Positions 36,523-46,135 of a stretch of 64,000 nt of DNA are shown piece by piece. Position 1 is the first letter of the stretch. Each line of letters opens with the position of its first letter. Origin of the DNA: Sphingopyxis sp. USTB-05 (GTDB lineage: Bacteria; Pseudomonadota; Alphaproteobacteria; Sphingomonadales; Sphingomonadaceae); NCBI RefSeq assembly GCF_023822045.1, contig NZ_CP084712.1:186001-250000 (forward strand). The letters are read 5' to 3'. The notes under the pieces were generated by a model. The model was not told the DNA's origin. It was given only the letters and a program-made list of their open reading frames with translations, and did no database searches. Both the position numbers and the translations under genes were made by a program.

Positions 36523-37851
36523 ATGAACAGTGATGTCAGCACCATCGCCCGCCGTGTGCGCGATCAGGCGCGCGCCTTGCCCGACCTGTTCGGCCGTTTC
36601 GATTTCGACAAGGCGCCTGAGCGATGGGCGCCCGAGGTCGACGCGGTCAGCGAGCTGAGCCGCGTTCGCAGCATCGACCGCGCCGACTATCTGGACGATC
36701 CCGATCTGCTTGGCCGTATCCGCGAATATACGATGCTGGGCGACCGGACTGGCGATGCCTATGCCGCATTGATGCCGCGCCTTGGTTTTCAGCAGACCGT
36801 CGCGATGCTGGTCGATGCATGCGACAAGGGCGTCGAAGCGGTCCTGGACGCGCCGCCCGAACTCGCGGCGCTGATCCGCGAAATGGAACAAAAGCCCGAC
36901 TGGCTCGACATGAAGCTGGTCGAGGAGGGCGCGGCTTATGAGCGCAACGCCACCGCGAACCTCTCGCCCTTTCTGATCCGCGGCGCCTTCATCGCGACCT
37001 TCCTCAACAAATATTCGGCGCTGCCGATGGCGCTCACCGGGACGCTGGGCCAGGCGACCGCCGCGCGGCGGGTGAAGGAAACCGCGACCTTCTTTGCGAC
37101 AACCGCGCTTCCCGGCGCGCTCGATCGCTTCGGGCCTGGATTCAAGGCGGCGGCGATGGTGCGGCTGATGCACTCGATGGTGCGCGTCAACGTCCTGTCG
37201 CGTCCCGGCATGTGGGATACCGAAACCTATGGCATGCCGATCCCGCAGCTCGACCAGATGCCCGCGGGGCTGATCCCCGTCTATTTCCTCTCGCAGGAGG
37301 TGTTGGCGAAGGGCCGGACCAGCTTTACCCGGCTCGAACGTGGGCGCGTCGAACTCGCGCGTTACCGCTGCTATCTGCTCGGCCTGCCCGAGGATTTGCT
37401 CGCCGATACGCCGCAGGAGATTGTCCGCATCTGGCGCACGCGCAGCGCGACGCTCCGCTACGAATATGACGATCAGGTCTGCGGCGGGCTGCTCCGCGCG
37501 ACGATGGACGCCGAACTGTCGAAAGACCGTTCGCCCAAAGGGCAGGTCAAACGCCGCCTCGAATATTCGGTGAGCCGCGTTTTCTTCGTAAAAGCCTTTC
37601 TTGCGGGCGACGAGGAGCGCGCTGCCAATGTCGGCGTGCCGGTGCGGCGCCGCGATCACCTCATTTATGGCGCGACGATGCTCGGCATCGCGGGGCGCAT
37701 GGCGGCCTATCGTGTCGCCTCGCGCCTTCCCGTCATCCGTCATCTCGCCGACCGGCGCCTCGTCCACCGGATCGAGCGCCAGCTTGCCGAATATGGCCGC
37801 GCCGAATTCACATCCGACGCCGCGCACTACAAGCCCGCGACGGCGAGCTAG
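36523..37851 (+). CDS. MpaB/Lcp-like haem oxygenase family protein (DUF2236)
   Basis: This 442-residue protein belongs to the DUF2236 family that includes latex-clearing protein Lcp and fungal MpaB. Arg183, Thr187 and His217 have exactly the spacing (4 and 30) of Arg164, Thr168 and the haem-ligand His198 of Streptomyces Lcp. The catalytic Glu148 of Lcp has no obvious counterpart. No Tat or Sec signal is seen, so it is probably cytosolic and not a rubber-degrading exoenzyme. A soluble alpha/beta hydrolase follows 21 bp downstream. Substrate unknown. Confidence 0.75.
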   Translation: MNSDVSTIARRVRDQARALPDLFGRFDFDKAPERWAPEVDAVSELSRVRSIDRADYLDDPDLLGRIREYTMLGDRTGDAYAALMPRLGFQQTVAMLVDACDKGVEAVLDAPPELAALIREMEQKPDWLDMKLVEEGAAYERNATANLSPFLIRGAFIATFLNKYSALPMALTGTLGQATAARRVKETATFFATTALPGALDRFGPGFKAAAMVRLMHSMVRVNVLSRPGMWDTETYGMPIPQLDQMPAGLIPVYFLSQEVLAKGRTSFTRLERGRVELARYRCYLLGLPEDLLADTPQEIVRIWRTRSATLRYEYDDQVCGGLLRATMDAELSKDRSPKGQVKRRLEYSVSRVFFVKAFLAGDEERAANVGVPVRRRDHLIYGATMLGIAGRMAAYRVASRLPVIRHLADRRLVHRIERQLAEYGRAEFTSDAAHYKPATAS

Positions 37852-37872
37852 TCCTTTCAGCAAAGGAATTTC

Positions 37873-38775
37873 ATGAAGACCGAACAGGCGACCGTTAACG
37901 GCATCAACATCACCTATGAGGACAAGGGGCCGCGCAATGCGCCCGTCATCCTGCTGGTCATGGGCCTTGGGGGCCAATTGACGCTCTGGCCCGACGAATT
38001 CGTCGACGCGCTGAACGAACGCGGCTTTCGTACCATCCGCTACGACAATCGCGATGTCGGCCTTTCGACGCGCTTCGATGCCGCAGGGGTGCCGAACGTC
38101 AAATGGATGATCGTCAAATCGGTGATCGGCCTGCCGGTGCGCCCCGCCTATACGCTGGCCGACATGGCCGCCGACGGCATAGGCTTGCTCGATCATCTTG
38201 GCGTCCAGCGTGCGCATGTCGTCGGCGTTTCGATGGGCGGTATGATCGCGCAGCATATCGCCGCGCGCTATCCCGATCGCGTGCTCTCATTGACGTCGGT
38301 GATGTCGACCACCGGCAACCGCCGCCTTCCGCGCGCACAGAAGGAGGCGATGCGCGTGCTCGCCAACCGCCCGATGAATGGTGATAAAGAGGCGCTGATC
38401 GCTTATTCGGTCGGCGCGGCGCGTGTGATCGGCAGCCCAGGCTATCCATCGACCGAAGAACGTCTCCAGCGCCGCGTGCGTGCCGACTTCGAACGCGGCT
38501 GGTATCCGCAAGGCGTCGCGCGCCAGATGGCGGCGATCGTTGCCGATGGCGACCGGCGCCCGCTATTGAAGGATATCAAGGCGCCGACGCTCGTCATCCA
38601 TGGCGAGGACGATCCGCTCGTGCCGCTGCCCGGCGGACGCGACACTGCCGACAATATCGCGGGCGCGCGGCTGCTGACGATCCCGGGCATGGGTCATGAT
38701 TTGCCGCTTGGGCTTGTTGATACGATGGCCAATGCGATCGCGGAACACATCAACGAAACGACCGCCGCCGCCTGA
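37873..38775 (+). CDS. alpha/beta hydrolase
   Basis: This 300-residue cytosolic hydrolase has the nucleophile elbow GVSMGGM (Ser near 119), an acid in HGEDDPLV and the catalytic His in GMGHDLP. The N-terminal MGLGGQLTLWP oxyanion region resembles esterase and haloperoxidase-type families (RdmC-like). It follows the Lcp/MpaB-like gene by 21 bp with a ribosome site between them, so the two probably form an operon acting on the same compound. Confidence 0.87.
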   Translation: MKTEQATVNGINITYEDKGPRNAPVILLVMGLGGQLTLWPDEFVDALNERGFRTIRYDNRDVGLSTRFDAAGVPNVKWMIVKSVIGLPVRPAYTLADMAADGIGLLDHLGVQRAHVVGVSMGGMIAQHIAARYPDRVLSLTSVMSTTGNRRLPRAQKEAMRVLANRPMNGDKEALIAYSVGAARVIGSPGYPSTEERLQRRVRADFERGWYPQGVARQMAAIVADGDRRPLLKDIKAPTLVIHGEDDPLVPLPGGRDTADNIAGARLLTIPGMGHDLPLGLVDTMANAIAEHINETTAAA

Positions 38776-38794
38776 GCCGCGGTGAGAGGAAATC

Positions 38795-38876
38795 GGGCCC
38801 CTGCGAAGGCAGGGGCCCATCACCGGTCGGCGCAATTTCGAAGCATCGGGAGATGGGTCCCCGCGCTCGCGGGGAC
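38795..38876. repeat. two REP-like palindromes downstream of hydrolase gene
   Basis: The first is a perfect 10-bp stem (GGGCCCCTGC, 38795-38804, with 38809-38818, loop GAAG). The second is an 8-bp stem (GTCCCCGC, 38857-38864, with 38869-38876, loop GCTC). They lie between convergent genes (hydrolase and sppA) and may double as terminators, though no T-run follows. Confidence 0.7.
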
Positions 38877-38909
38877 ACATTTTTTCGGGCTAACGCCTCC
38901 GTTCGAACG

Positions 38910-40892
38910 CTATTTCAGCAACAACGCCATCGTCGCGAAGAACCCCTTCGCCTCAGCCTGACCCGGCCGCGGGACCGCGGGCAGATAGGCGCGACAGTCG
39001 AGGCACGACGCCTGCACCGACCCCGCCCGCGTCAGCATCGTCAGATCCTGGACGAGGCGCCGTTCGGTCAGTTGGCGGTTCATCGCCGCGATCCCGAACC
39101 AGCCGCGTGGAAGTGCTGCAGTTTCTTCCTCGGTGCCGGACCAGCTTGCGAGCATCTTCGAAAATTCGCTTGGTTCATCCTCGAAATATTTCGCGTGGAA
39201 ATCGCCGTCGATCTTCGCGAACTTCGCCGCCGCTTTCAGCGCATCGGGCAAGCCGCCGAACTGGTCGACAAGGCCGATCTGGCGCGCAGTACCGCCGGCC
39301 CACACGCGCCCTTCGGCAATGGTGCGGATTTTCTCGATCGGCTGCTTGCGGCTCTTTGCGACGAGCCCGGTGAAGCGCGCATAAATGTCCTCGACGCTCG
39401 CCTGCGCCAGCGCGTTGAAATCGTCGTTGACCCCGCCGAATATATCGGGCTGGCCCGACAGCGGCGTCGTCGCGATGCCGTCGGCGTTGACCCCGATCTT
39501 GGCAAGCGCCTGATCGAAACTCGGCAAGATGCCGAACACGCCGATCGAACCGGTGATCGTCTCGGGCTCGGCAAAGATGCGGTCGGCGGGGGTCGAGACC
39601 CAATAGCCGCCCGATGCCGCGACATTTGCCATCGACACGACGATCGGCAGCTTCTTCGCCTTCGCAGCGAGCAGCGCTTGGCGAATTTCCTCCGACGCCA
39701 GCACCGATCCGCCGGGCGAGTCGACCCGCAGGACGATCGCCTTGATGCTGCTGTCGGCAGCGGCGTCGAGGATATGCTGCGCGACGGTCTCCCCACCCGC
39801 GGCGCCGTTCGGCGCCTCGCCATCGACGATCTCGCCGACGACGGGGACGACCGCGATTGCGCTGCCCTTTGTTTCGGGCGGGTTCGCGGCGACCCAGTTT
39901 TCGAGCGGGATCGCATTATATTCCCACGGCTTGCTGTCGTCCGGGGAGCCGCTGAGCTCCGCAACGCGGCGGTTGAAAGCCATGCGGCTGCCGAGCTTGT
40001 CCACAAGGCCCGCATCGACCGATGCCTTCGACAGGTCGTTGCCCGCCGCCTTCACGGCGCCCGCCGTGTCGGCGATGAAGGCGTCGACCTTGGCAGCCGG
40101 GCGTGCCTTCTTGACGTCGGTCAGCCAGTTTTCCCACAGCACGCCGGCATATGCGAGGTTGGCTTCCTTCGCCTCGGGCGACTGGTCGGTGCGCAGGAAG
40201 GGCTCGACCGCGCTCTTGAAAGTGCCGACGCGATAGATATGCGCGGTGATGCCGAGGCGGTCCATCAACCCCTTGTAATAAAGGCGCGATCCGCCCGGCC
40301 CCGCGATCGCTACGCCGCCGATGCCGTCGGCCCAGATTTCGCTGGCGTGCGCCGCGACCTGATAGCTGTCGGTGGTGTAGGCGGTGGCGAAAGCGAGCAC
40401 GGGCTTTTTCTTCGCGCGCACCTTGTCGACCGCAGCGCCGATTTCGGCAAGCGAGACCTGCCCGCCGCCAAGGAAGCGGTCGAGGTCGAGCACGACCGAT
40501 GTTACGCGCTTGTCGTCGGCGGCAACCTCCAGCGCATGGACGACGTCGCGGACGCGGATTTCCTTGAGCTGCGCGCCGCCCGACAGCGCCGCGAGCGGGT
40601 CGACGTCGGCGGGTTGTTCGCTGACGACGCCGTCGAGTTCGATCAGCAGCGCACCCTGGCTGACCGGCAGGCCCGCATTGGGGCGTCCCGCGAGCAGGCC
40701 GAACAATGCGACGAAGAAGAGCAGAAGAAAGATGAGCGCCAGCGCATCCTTGATCCCGACGAGCAGGTTCCAGACCTTGCGCGGAAAGCTTGTTCTCGAT
40801 TTCGGTTTGTCGTCGCCCGGCAGCGGCCGGCGGACGGGAATGGCCCATGGGCCGGCGGGATCGTTGGGCGCGTTCGCGGTGCTATCGGTCAT
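38910..40892 (-). CDS. sppA: signal peptide peptidase SppA, 67K type
   Basis: This roughly 660-residue tandem-domain serine protease degrades cleaved signal peptides at the inner membrane. It has a membrane anchor at about 49-68, then two ClpP-like domains. The catalytic pair is Lys226 (VGTFKSAVEPF, first domain) and Ser427 (NVAASGGYW, second domain), matching the Lys/Ser dyad split across the two halves in E. coli SppA. The start at 40892 is preferred over 40928. The C-terminal tail contains a CLDC motif and is not part of the core. Confidence 0.95.
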   Translation of the reverse strand: MTDSTANAPNDPAGPWAIPVRRPLPGDDKPKSRTSFPRKVWNLLVGIKDALALIFLLLFFVALFGLLAGRPNAGLPVSQGALLIELDGVVSEQPADVDPLAALSGGAQLKEIRVRDVVHALEVAADDKRVTSVVLDLDRFLGGGQVSLAEIGAAVDKVRAKKKPVLAFATAYTTDSYQVAAHASEIWADGIGGVAIAGPGGSRLYYKGLMDRLGITAHIYRVGTFKSAVEPFLRTDQSPEAKEANLAYAGVLWENWLTDVKKARPAAKVDAFIADTAGAVKAAGNDLSKASVDAGLVDKLGSRMAFNRRVAELSGSPDDSKPWEYNAIPLENWVAANPPETKGSAIAVVPVVGEIVDGEAPNGAAGGETVAQHILDAAADSSIKAIVLRVDSPGGSVLASEEIRQALLAAKAKKLPIVVSMANVAASGGYWVSTPADRIFAEPETITGSIGVFGILPSFDQALAKIGVNADGIATTPLSGQPDIFGGVNDDFNALAQASVEDIYARFTGLVAKSRKQPIEKIRTIAEGRVWAGGTARQIGLVDQFGGLPDALKAAAKFAKIDGDFHAKYFEDEPSEFSKMLASWSGTEEETAALPRGWFGIAAMNRQLTERRLVQDLTMLTRAGSVQASCLDCRAYLPAVPRPGQAEAKGFFATMALLLK

Positions 40893-41126
40893 GTCCGCGA
40901 ACCTAGGGGCGCGTCCCGTCCTTGGCAATGCACGCTTCGACGGGCGAGCGATCAGTGCCCATGGACTACATTTACCAAGAATATCATATCCGTTTGCACC
41001 GAGCCCTTCGACTGCCCTGGCACGCGCTCAAGACCAACTTCGGCCTTTCGCCGATGCCCGGAGAGCCCTGGGTCTGCAGTCCTTCGATGAGTGTCTCGAC
41101 GTTGCCGGACATAAACGGAAATATAT

Positions 41127-42032
41127 TCAGAGCCAGCCTTCGCGGCGATACCAGCGCACCGTTTCCGCGAGCGCGTCGTCGGTGTCGCGCTCGGGCCGCC
41201 ACAACGCGGCGGGCGGACAGGCGCCCTCGGTCGCAACCCAGTCGGGATGCGCGATATAGCGCGCGCGGTCGGGGGTCAGTTTCGCCCGGCTGCGGCGCAC
41301 GAGTTTGTCGAGCTGGCCCCCGGCCTTCAACAGCAGGGCGGGAGTCGCGATCGTCGACAGCCGCTGCCGTCCCACCGCGCGCGCGACCGCGCGGGCAAAT
41401 CCGCGATGCGACCAGCCAGTGGGCCTACCGTCGTCGGGCTCGTAAATCTGGCCGACGCTCGCGCCCCGGTCGGCGGCGAGTGTCACGAGCAGCCGCGCGA
41501 GTTCGTCGACATAAATCGCCGACATGCGCCCGTTCGGCACCAGCGCGATGCCGCGCCGCGCCATGCGGAAAAGGTCGAGCATTTCGGTATCGCCGGGACC
41601 GAAGACCGCGGGCGGGCGCACGATCGTCCAGTCGAGCCCGCTCGCCATGACCACCGCTTCGGCGCGTTCCTTTGACCAGCCATAGTTGGAGATATCGGGC
41701 TCGCGCGCGGCGAGCGACGACACATGGACGAAGCGCGTGACGCCGGCCCCGCGCGCGGCATCGACGACGTTCGCGGTTGCGATCGCATTGCCCGCCTCGA
41801 ACGCCGCGCGGGTGGGGACGTTGACCACGCCCGCGATGTGCATGACAACATGGCTGCCCGCCGCCATTTCGGCGAGGCTGTCCTTGTTGTCGAGCGCGCC
41901 CGCAATCCACGTCACCCCTTCGATTTCGGCCTGTGGTCGGCGGGTGAGGGCGCGGACGTGCCATCCCGCCGCGACTGCATCGCGCATCGTCGCGCCGCCG
42001 ACAAAGCCGGTCGCGCCGGTCATCGCCAGCAC
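41127..42032 (-). CDS. NAD(P)-dependent epimerase/dehydratase family protein
   Basis: This roughly 301-residue extended short-chain dehydrogenase starts directly with the Rossmann loop TGATGFVGG. It has the catalytic YGWSK (YxxxK) and VHVSSLAA motifs. The likely start is GTG at 42032 (or ATG at 42023); no ATG fits further upstream without entering proB. It lies 38 bp downstream of proB on the same strand. Proteins of this kind include NADH-ubiquinone complex I assembly factors and sugar epimerases; the sequence does not settle which. Confidence 0.85.
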   Translation of the reverse strand: MLAMTGATGFVGGATMRDAVAAGWHVRALTRRPQAEIEGVTWIAGALDNKDSLAEMAAGSHVVMHIAGVVNVPTRAAFEAGNAIATANVVDAARGAGVTRFVHVSSLAAREPDISNYGWSKERAEAVVMASGLDWTIVRPPAVFGPGDTEMLDLFRMARRGIALVPNGRMSAIYVDELARLLVTLAADRGASVGQIYEPDDGRPTGWSHRGFARAVARAVGRQRLSTIATPALLLKAGGQLDKLVRRSRAKLTPDRARYIAHPDWVATEGACPPAALWRPERDTDDALAETVRWYRREGWL

Positions 42033-42070
42033 GCGCCCGCCGTGTTTGTCCCCGGAACGGGGAGGGGGAC

Positions 42071-43177
42071 TCAAAGCAGCACCATATGGTCGCGGTGCAC
42101 CATCGCGCTGCGCGGCGCATAGCCGAGCGCGGCTTCCTGCGCGTCGCGGCCGAGGCCGACGATGTTCGCGGCGTCGGCGCCCGGATATTCGGACAGGCCG
42201 CGTGCGATGATGCGCCCGTCGGGACCGGCGATGTCGAGGATGTCGCCGCGCGCGAAGCTGCCGCTGACCGCGGTTACGCCCGCCGCGAGCAGGCTGGCGC
42301 CGCCCTGCAGCGCTCTCGCGGCGCCGGCGTCGATCTCGACCCGCCCCTTGGCGGTGAGCCCGCCCGCGAGCCACGCCTTGCGCGCGCTTGCGCCCTTGTC
42401 GGCGACGAACAGGCTGTGCCGTGCAGCGGTCGACAGCGGCCGGTCGATGCGACCCGAGGCGATCGCGAGATGCGCCCCGGCGGCGTTGGCGATGCGGGCC
42501 GCCGCGATCTTCGACACCATGCCGCCCGATCCCATGCCCGATGCCGATCCGGTATCGGCCATCGCCTCGATCCCCGCATCGATGCGCTCGATCCGCGCGA
42601 TATGGACGGCGCCGTCCTGCGCCGGGTTGCGATCATACAGCCCGTCGATGTCGGACAGCAGGATAACGCCGCCCGCCGCCGCGGCCTGCGCGACCCGCGC
42701 GGCGAGGCGGTCGTTGTCGCCGAAACGGATTTCCTCGGTCGCGACGCTGTCATTCTCGTTGATGATCGGCACGACGCCAAGGCTGAGCAGCCGGTCGAGC
42801 GTCGCCGCGGCATTGAGGTAACGGCGGCGATGTTCGAGGTCGTCGAGCGTCACGAGCATCTGCGCGGCGGTCAGCCCTTCGGCGCCGAGCACTTCGGCCC
42901 AGACCTGCGACAGTGCGATCTGCCCCGTCGCGGCCGCCGCCTGCGCATCCTCGAGCGTCCCGCGCCCGCCCTTGGCGAGCCCCAGCCGCCGCGCGCCGAG
43001 CGCGATCGCGCCCGAAGACACCACCGCGACCTGCTGTCCCGCGCGCGCGCGCTCGGCAATGTCGGCGGCGATGCCCACAAGCCAGCCGCGCCGCACTGCG
43101 CCATCCGGGTCGACGAGCAACGCCGATCCGATCTTGACGATCAGCCGGGGACAGGATGCGGGCGGAAACAGGCTCAT
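42071..43177 (-). CDS. proB: glutamate 5-kinase
   Basis: This 368-residue first enzyme of proline synthesis phosphorylates glutamate. The N-terminal kinase domain has KIGSALLVD, VSSGAIALG, NENDSVATEEIRFGDND and LLSDIDGLYD; the C-terminal PUA domain runs from about 275 to the end. The start at 43177 is preferred to the upstream ATG at 43213. The gene is alone apart from the epimerase downstream; proA is not in the window. Confidence 0.96.
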   Translation of the reverse strand: MSLFPPASCPRLIVKIGSALLVDPDGAVRRGWLVGIAADIAERARAGQQVAVVSSGAIALGARRLGLAKGGRGTLEDAQAAAATGQIALSQVWAEVLGAEGLTAAQMLVTLDDLEHRRRYLNAAATLDRLLSLGVVPIINENDSVATEEIRFGDNDRLAARVAQAAAAGGVILLSDIDGLYDRNPAQDGAVHIARIERIDAGIEAMADTGSASGMGSGGMVSKIAAARIANAAGAHLAIASGRIDRPLSTAARHSLFVADKGASARKAWLAGGLTAKGRVEIDAGAARALQGGASLLAAGVTAVSGSFARGDILDIAGPDGRIIARGLSEYPGADAANIVGLGRDAQEAALGYAPRSAMVHRDHMVLL

Positions 43178-43680
43178 GGCGCCGCCGATAGCGCGATGCG
43201 CGCGCGCCGCCAATGCGAATGTCCCGGCAAGCCCGGTTCGCGTAATTTTATTCCGCTGATGGTAACGTCGGCTTTGGGGTGGGGAGCGGAGGTTTGCTAC
43301 TATGTTGTACCCCGGCGAAGGCCGGGGCCCAGGGCTTTAGAAAGCCGAGCTGTGCGGATTGCCGCCCTGGACCCCGGCTTTCGCCGGGGCACACATTACC
43401 GTCGTTAGTTTCCGGTCGTTTCTTCGCTCTCGTCATCCCGGGCTTGACCCGGGATCCCGCTTTTTGACGCACTCACCGACTTCGACTTCAAGCGGGACCC
43501 CGGGTCAAGCCCGGGGTGACGAGGATGGCAGGGTCCGCCCCCGGTCGTTAGCCGACGGTTCCTACTCCAGCTTCGTCATTCCCGCGAAAGCGGGAGCCCG
43601 GCGAGCCGGCGCTGTCACTGGGTTCCCGCTTTCGCGGGGATGACTAATGTGGGGAAGGCAACCAGCGGCCGCTAGCCGCC
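43178..43680. repeat. 503-bp spacer filled with paired REP-like palindromes
   Basis: No gene is visible. Six short palindromes form three inverted pairs. Pair one: 43310-43327 (stem CCCCGGC, loop GAAG) and 43372-43389 (loop TTTC). Pair two: 43436-43454 (stem TCCCGGG, loop CTTGA) and 43498-43516 (stem CCCCGGG, loop TCAAG). Pair three: 43580-43595 (stem TCCCGC, loop GAAA) and 43625-43638 (stem CCCGC, loop TTTC). Each second member is roughly the reverse complement of the first, as in BIME-type clusters. Confidence 0.85.
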
Positions 43681-44781
43681 CTATTCCTCGGTACGGATCA
43701 GGATCATCTCGCCGATCAAAGCGAACAGGATGAACGGCCCCCATGCCGCGAGGAAGGGCGAGTAGGCGCCCAGATCACCCATCGCGAGCGCGAAATTGTC
43801 GGCGACGAAATAAGCGAAGCCAAGCCCCATGCCGATGATCGCGCGAATGAACAGCTTGCCCGAACGGGCGAGGCCGAACGCGGCCACGGCGCCGAGCAGC
43901 GGCATCAATATCGCCGACAATGGTCCCGAAATCTTGTGCCACAGCACGCCCTTCAAGGCATCGACCGGGCGGCCCGCGGCCTCGAGATCTGCAATCGCGG
44001 CCTTGAGCTTCATGAACGGCAATTCGTCGCCGTCGACCTGCGCCAGCGTGAATTGGTCGGGGCGCACACTCTTCGCCGCGACGATCGTGCCGAGTGGTTC
44101 GAGCGTGCCCGACCGCCGCATGAAACGGCGCGCGTTGGTCAATTCCCAGCCGCCGGTCGGAAGCGCGCGGGCGCTGTCGGCCGACAGCATCGACGACAGC
44201 ACGCCGCCGGTGCGCTCATAGATCGTCACATAGCCGAGCACGATCACCGGGCCGCTGGTGTCTACCGTCGTTGCATTGATCAGGTCGTCGCCGTCGCGGA
44301 CCCAGATATTCGTGCGTATGCCGCTGTCCTTGGGCACTTTTTTATACTCGACCTTTTGCCACGCGCTGAGCGCCGCGGTCGAGCGTGTGACGATCCGTTC
44401 GTTGAACGCAAAGCTGATCCCGGCGACGAGCAGTGCGGCAAGGAACAGCGGCGCGAGCACCTGATGTGCCGACATGCCCGACGCCTTCATCGCGATCACT
44501 TCGCTGTTCTGGTTGAGCGTGACCATCGTCAGGATGGTGCCGAGCAGCACCGAAAAGGGCAGGAAGGTCTCGATAATCTGCGGCATCCGCATACCGACAT
44601 AGCGCCACACGTCCGAATCGCTGTTGCCCGCGACGGCGAGAATCTTGCCGCTCTCACCCAGAAGGTCGAGCGTCTGGAGGATCAGGACCAGTGCGAAGAG
44701 GATCGAGAAGGAGCGGACGAGGAAGAGGCGGCCGACATAGAGCGCCATCGTGCGCGAAGGGAAAAAATGGAGCTGATGCAT
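43681..44781 (-). CDS. lptG: LPS export permease LptG
   Basis: This 366-residue inner-membrane subunit of the LptB2FG transporter extracts lipopolysaccharide for transport to the outer membrane. It has three helices at each end (about 15-115 and 275-360) around a periplasmic beta-jellyroll domain, the YjgP/YjgQ layout. It is directly adjacent to lptF with no intervening base. Assignment as LptG rather than LptF rests on gene order and the C-terminal half. Confidence 0.92.
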   Translation of the reverse strand: MHQLHFFPSRTMALYVGRLFLVRSFSILFALVLILQTLDLLGESGKILAVAGNSDSDVWRYVGMRMPQIIETFLPFSVLLGTILTMVTLNQNSEVIAMKASGMSAHQVLAPLFLAALLVAGISFAFNERIVTRSTAALSAWQKVEYKKVPKDSGIRTNIWVRDGDDLINATTVDTSGPVIVLGYVTIYERTGGVLSSMLSADSARALPTGGWELTNARRFMRRSGTLEPLGTIVAAKSVRPDQFTLAQVDGDELPFMKLKAAIADLEAAGRPVDALKGVLWHKISGPLSAILMPLLGAVAAFGLARSGKLFIRAIIGMGLGFAYFVADNFALAMGDLGAYSPFLAAWGPFILFALIGEMILIRTEE

Positions 44782-46002
44782 TTAGTTCAAACTCTCCAAC
44801 GGCCGCTGCTTGCGCTGGAACATCGTGAGCATCGCACGAATTTTCTGCCCCGCCTTCGCCGCCACGCGTTCGAGCGCGCCGATCGGCTGGCCCCCGGGGA
44901 CGTGCGCGACGGTGTAGTACATCCAGATCGCGAGCGCCGCGAACAGAAGATAGGGTACCCACATCGCGATCAGCGGGTCGATCGTCCCGCGCGCGCCGAG
45001 ATCCTCGGCATATTGGTTGATCTTGTGCTGAGTGACCAGCAGCACGATCGACAGGAACACGCCGAGCGACGACGTCGATCTTTTTGGCGGGATCGCGAGG
45101 GCGATCGCGATTAGCGGGATCAGGAACATCGACATCACTTCGACGATGCGAAAATGAAAATTCGCCCTCGATTCGAGCCGCGTCTGCACCGATTGCGTCT
45201 GGTCCTTGCCCGCGACGAACAGCTCTGGGATCGTCATTTCGCGGTCGGCGCCGCCGCGCAGGCGGAACGCCTCGATCTTGGGCAGCGGGATCGGCAAGTC
45301 GTGATTGTCGAAGGTCAGAACGCGCGGGACAGCGAATTTGGGCGATTCATGGATCAGAACGCCCTGCGACAGGCGGAGGATGATCGTGTTCGGATCGTCG
45401 GTGGCGAGGAACTGGCCGCGCGCCGCGGTGGCCGACACGCGCTGCCCGTCCTTATTTTCGCCGCGCACGAAGATTCCGCGCAAACTGCGGCCATCATTAT
45501 AGCTTTCCTCGATCCTTAGCGTCATGCGGTCGCCCAATTTGGTAAACTCGCCGACCTTGATCGATGCGCCGAGCGCGCCCGAGCGGAGTTCGAACTGCAG
45601 CCCCTCATAGGCATAGCGCGCGACCGGCTGGATGAACCCCACGATCGCCAGATTAAGCGCAGCAAGCGCGATTGCATAAGCGAAGGGTATGCGCATCAGC
45701 CGCCCGAAACTCATGCCCACGCCCTTCAGCACGTCGAGTTCACTCGATGTCGCAAGCCGCCGGAAAGCAAGGAGAATCCCTAACATCAGCCCGATTGGAA
45801 TACCGAGCGAGAGATATTCGGGAATGAGGTTTGCGAGCATCCGCCACACGACGCTGACCGGCCCCCCTTCGGTGGCGACAAAATCGAACAGGCGAAGCAT
45901 TTTTTCGAGCACGAGCAGCATCGCCGACAGGACGAGGGTGCCGAGCATCGGGAAGAAGATGAGCCGCGCGATGTAGCGGTCGATGGCAGGAAGCTTATTC
46001 AA
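44782..46002 (-). CDS. lptF: LPS export permease LptF
   Basis: This 406-residue partner of LptG has the same six-helix and periplasmic-domain layout. The conserved YRSG-type region near the first helices reads LDVLKGVGMSFGRLMRIP. No ATG is available before the first helix, so the start is TTG at 46002 (NKLPAIDRY follows), with a weak ribosome site. The C-terminal tail (about 370-406) is basic and cytosolic. It is transcribed before lptG and divergent from the DUF2141 gene. Confidence 0.92.
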   Translation of the reverse strand: MNKLPAIDRYIARLIFFPMLGTLVLSAMLLVLEKMLRLFDFVATEGGPVSVVWRMLANLIPEYLSLGIPIGLMLGILLAFRRLATSSELDVLKGVGMSFGRLMRIPFAYAIALAALNLAIVGFIQPVARYAYEGLQFELRSGALGASIKVGEFTKLGDRMTLRIEESYNDGRSLRGIFVRGENKDGQRVSATAARGQFLATDDPNTIILRLSQGVLIHESPKFAVPRVLTFDNHDLPIPLPKIEAFRLRGGADREMTIPELFVAGKDQTQSVQTRLESRANFHFRIVEVMSMFLIPLIAIALAIPPKRSTSSLGVFLSIVLLVTQHKINQYAEDLGARGTIDPLIAMWVPYLLFAALAIWMYYTVAHVPGGQPIGALERVAAKAGQKIRAMLTMFQRKQRPLESLN

Positions 46003-46135
46003 TCTTTGGTCGCCCCATCACCATGATTTGGCCGCAGTTGTTTCCGATATGCCGATTCAAGGGCGACAGGGACCCATCTCGGCGTGCGTTGTTGCGCTCG
46101 TGGAGATGGCTATAGCCTCTGGAGGTTTTGAGGTC

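Noticed and set aside
36454..38256. 600-codon minus-strand frame opposite the oxygenase-like gene
   Set aside because: The plus-strand protein matches a known family with precise residue spacing; the minus frame has no recognisable domain.
38853..41090. 745-codon plus-strand frame opposite sppA
   Set aside because: sppA has the Lys/Ser dyad and membrane anchor on the minus strand; the plus frame has Arg/Asp-rich nonsense composition.
40929..41126. Possible small gene or mobile-element remnant between sppA and the epimerase
   Set aside because: The spacer has short CCCTTCGA-type fragments like the repeat at 14186, but no ribosome site, start or protein pattern worth calling.
43310..43640. 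Possible CRISPR array
   Set aside because: Repeats are short, palindromic, of three different kinds and unevenly spaced, with no constant repeat-spacer unit and no cas genes.
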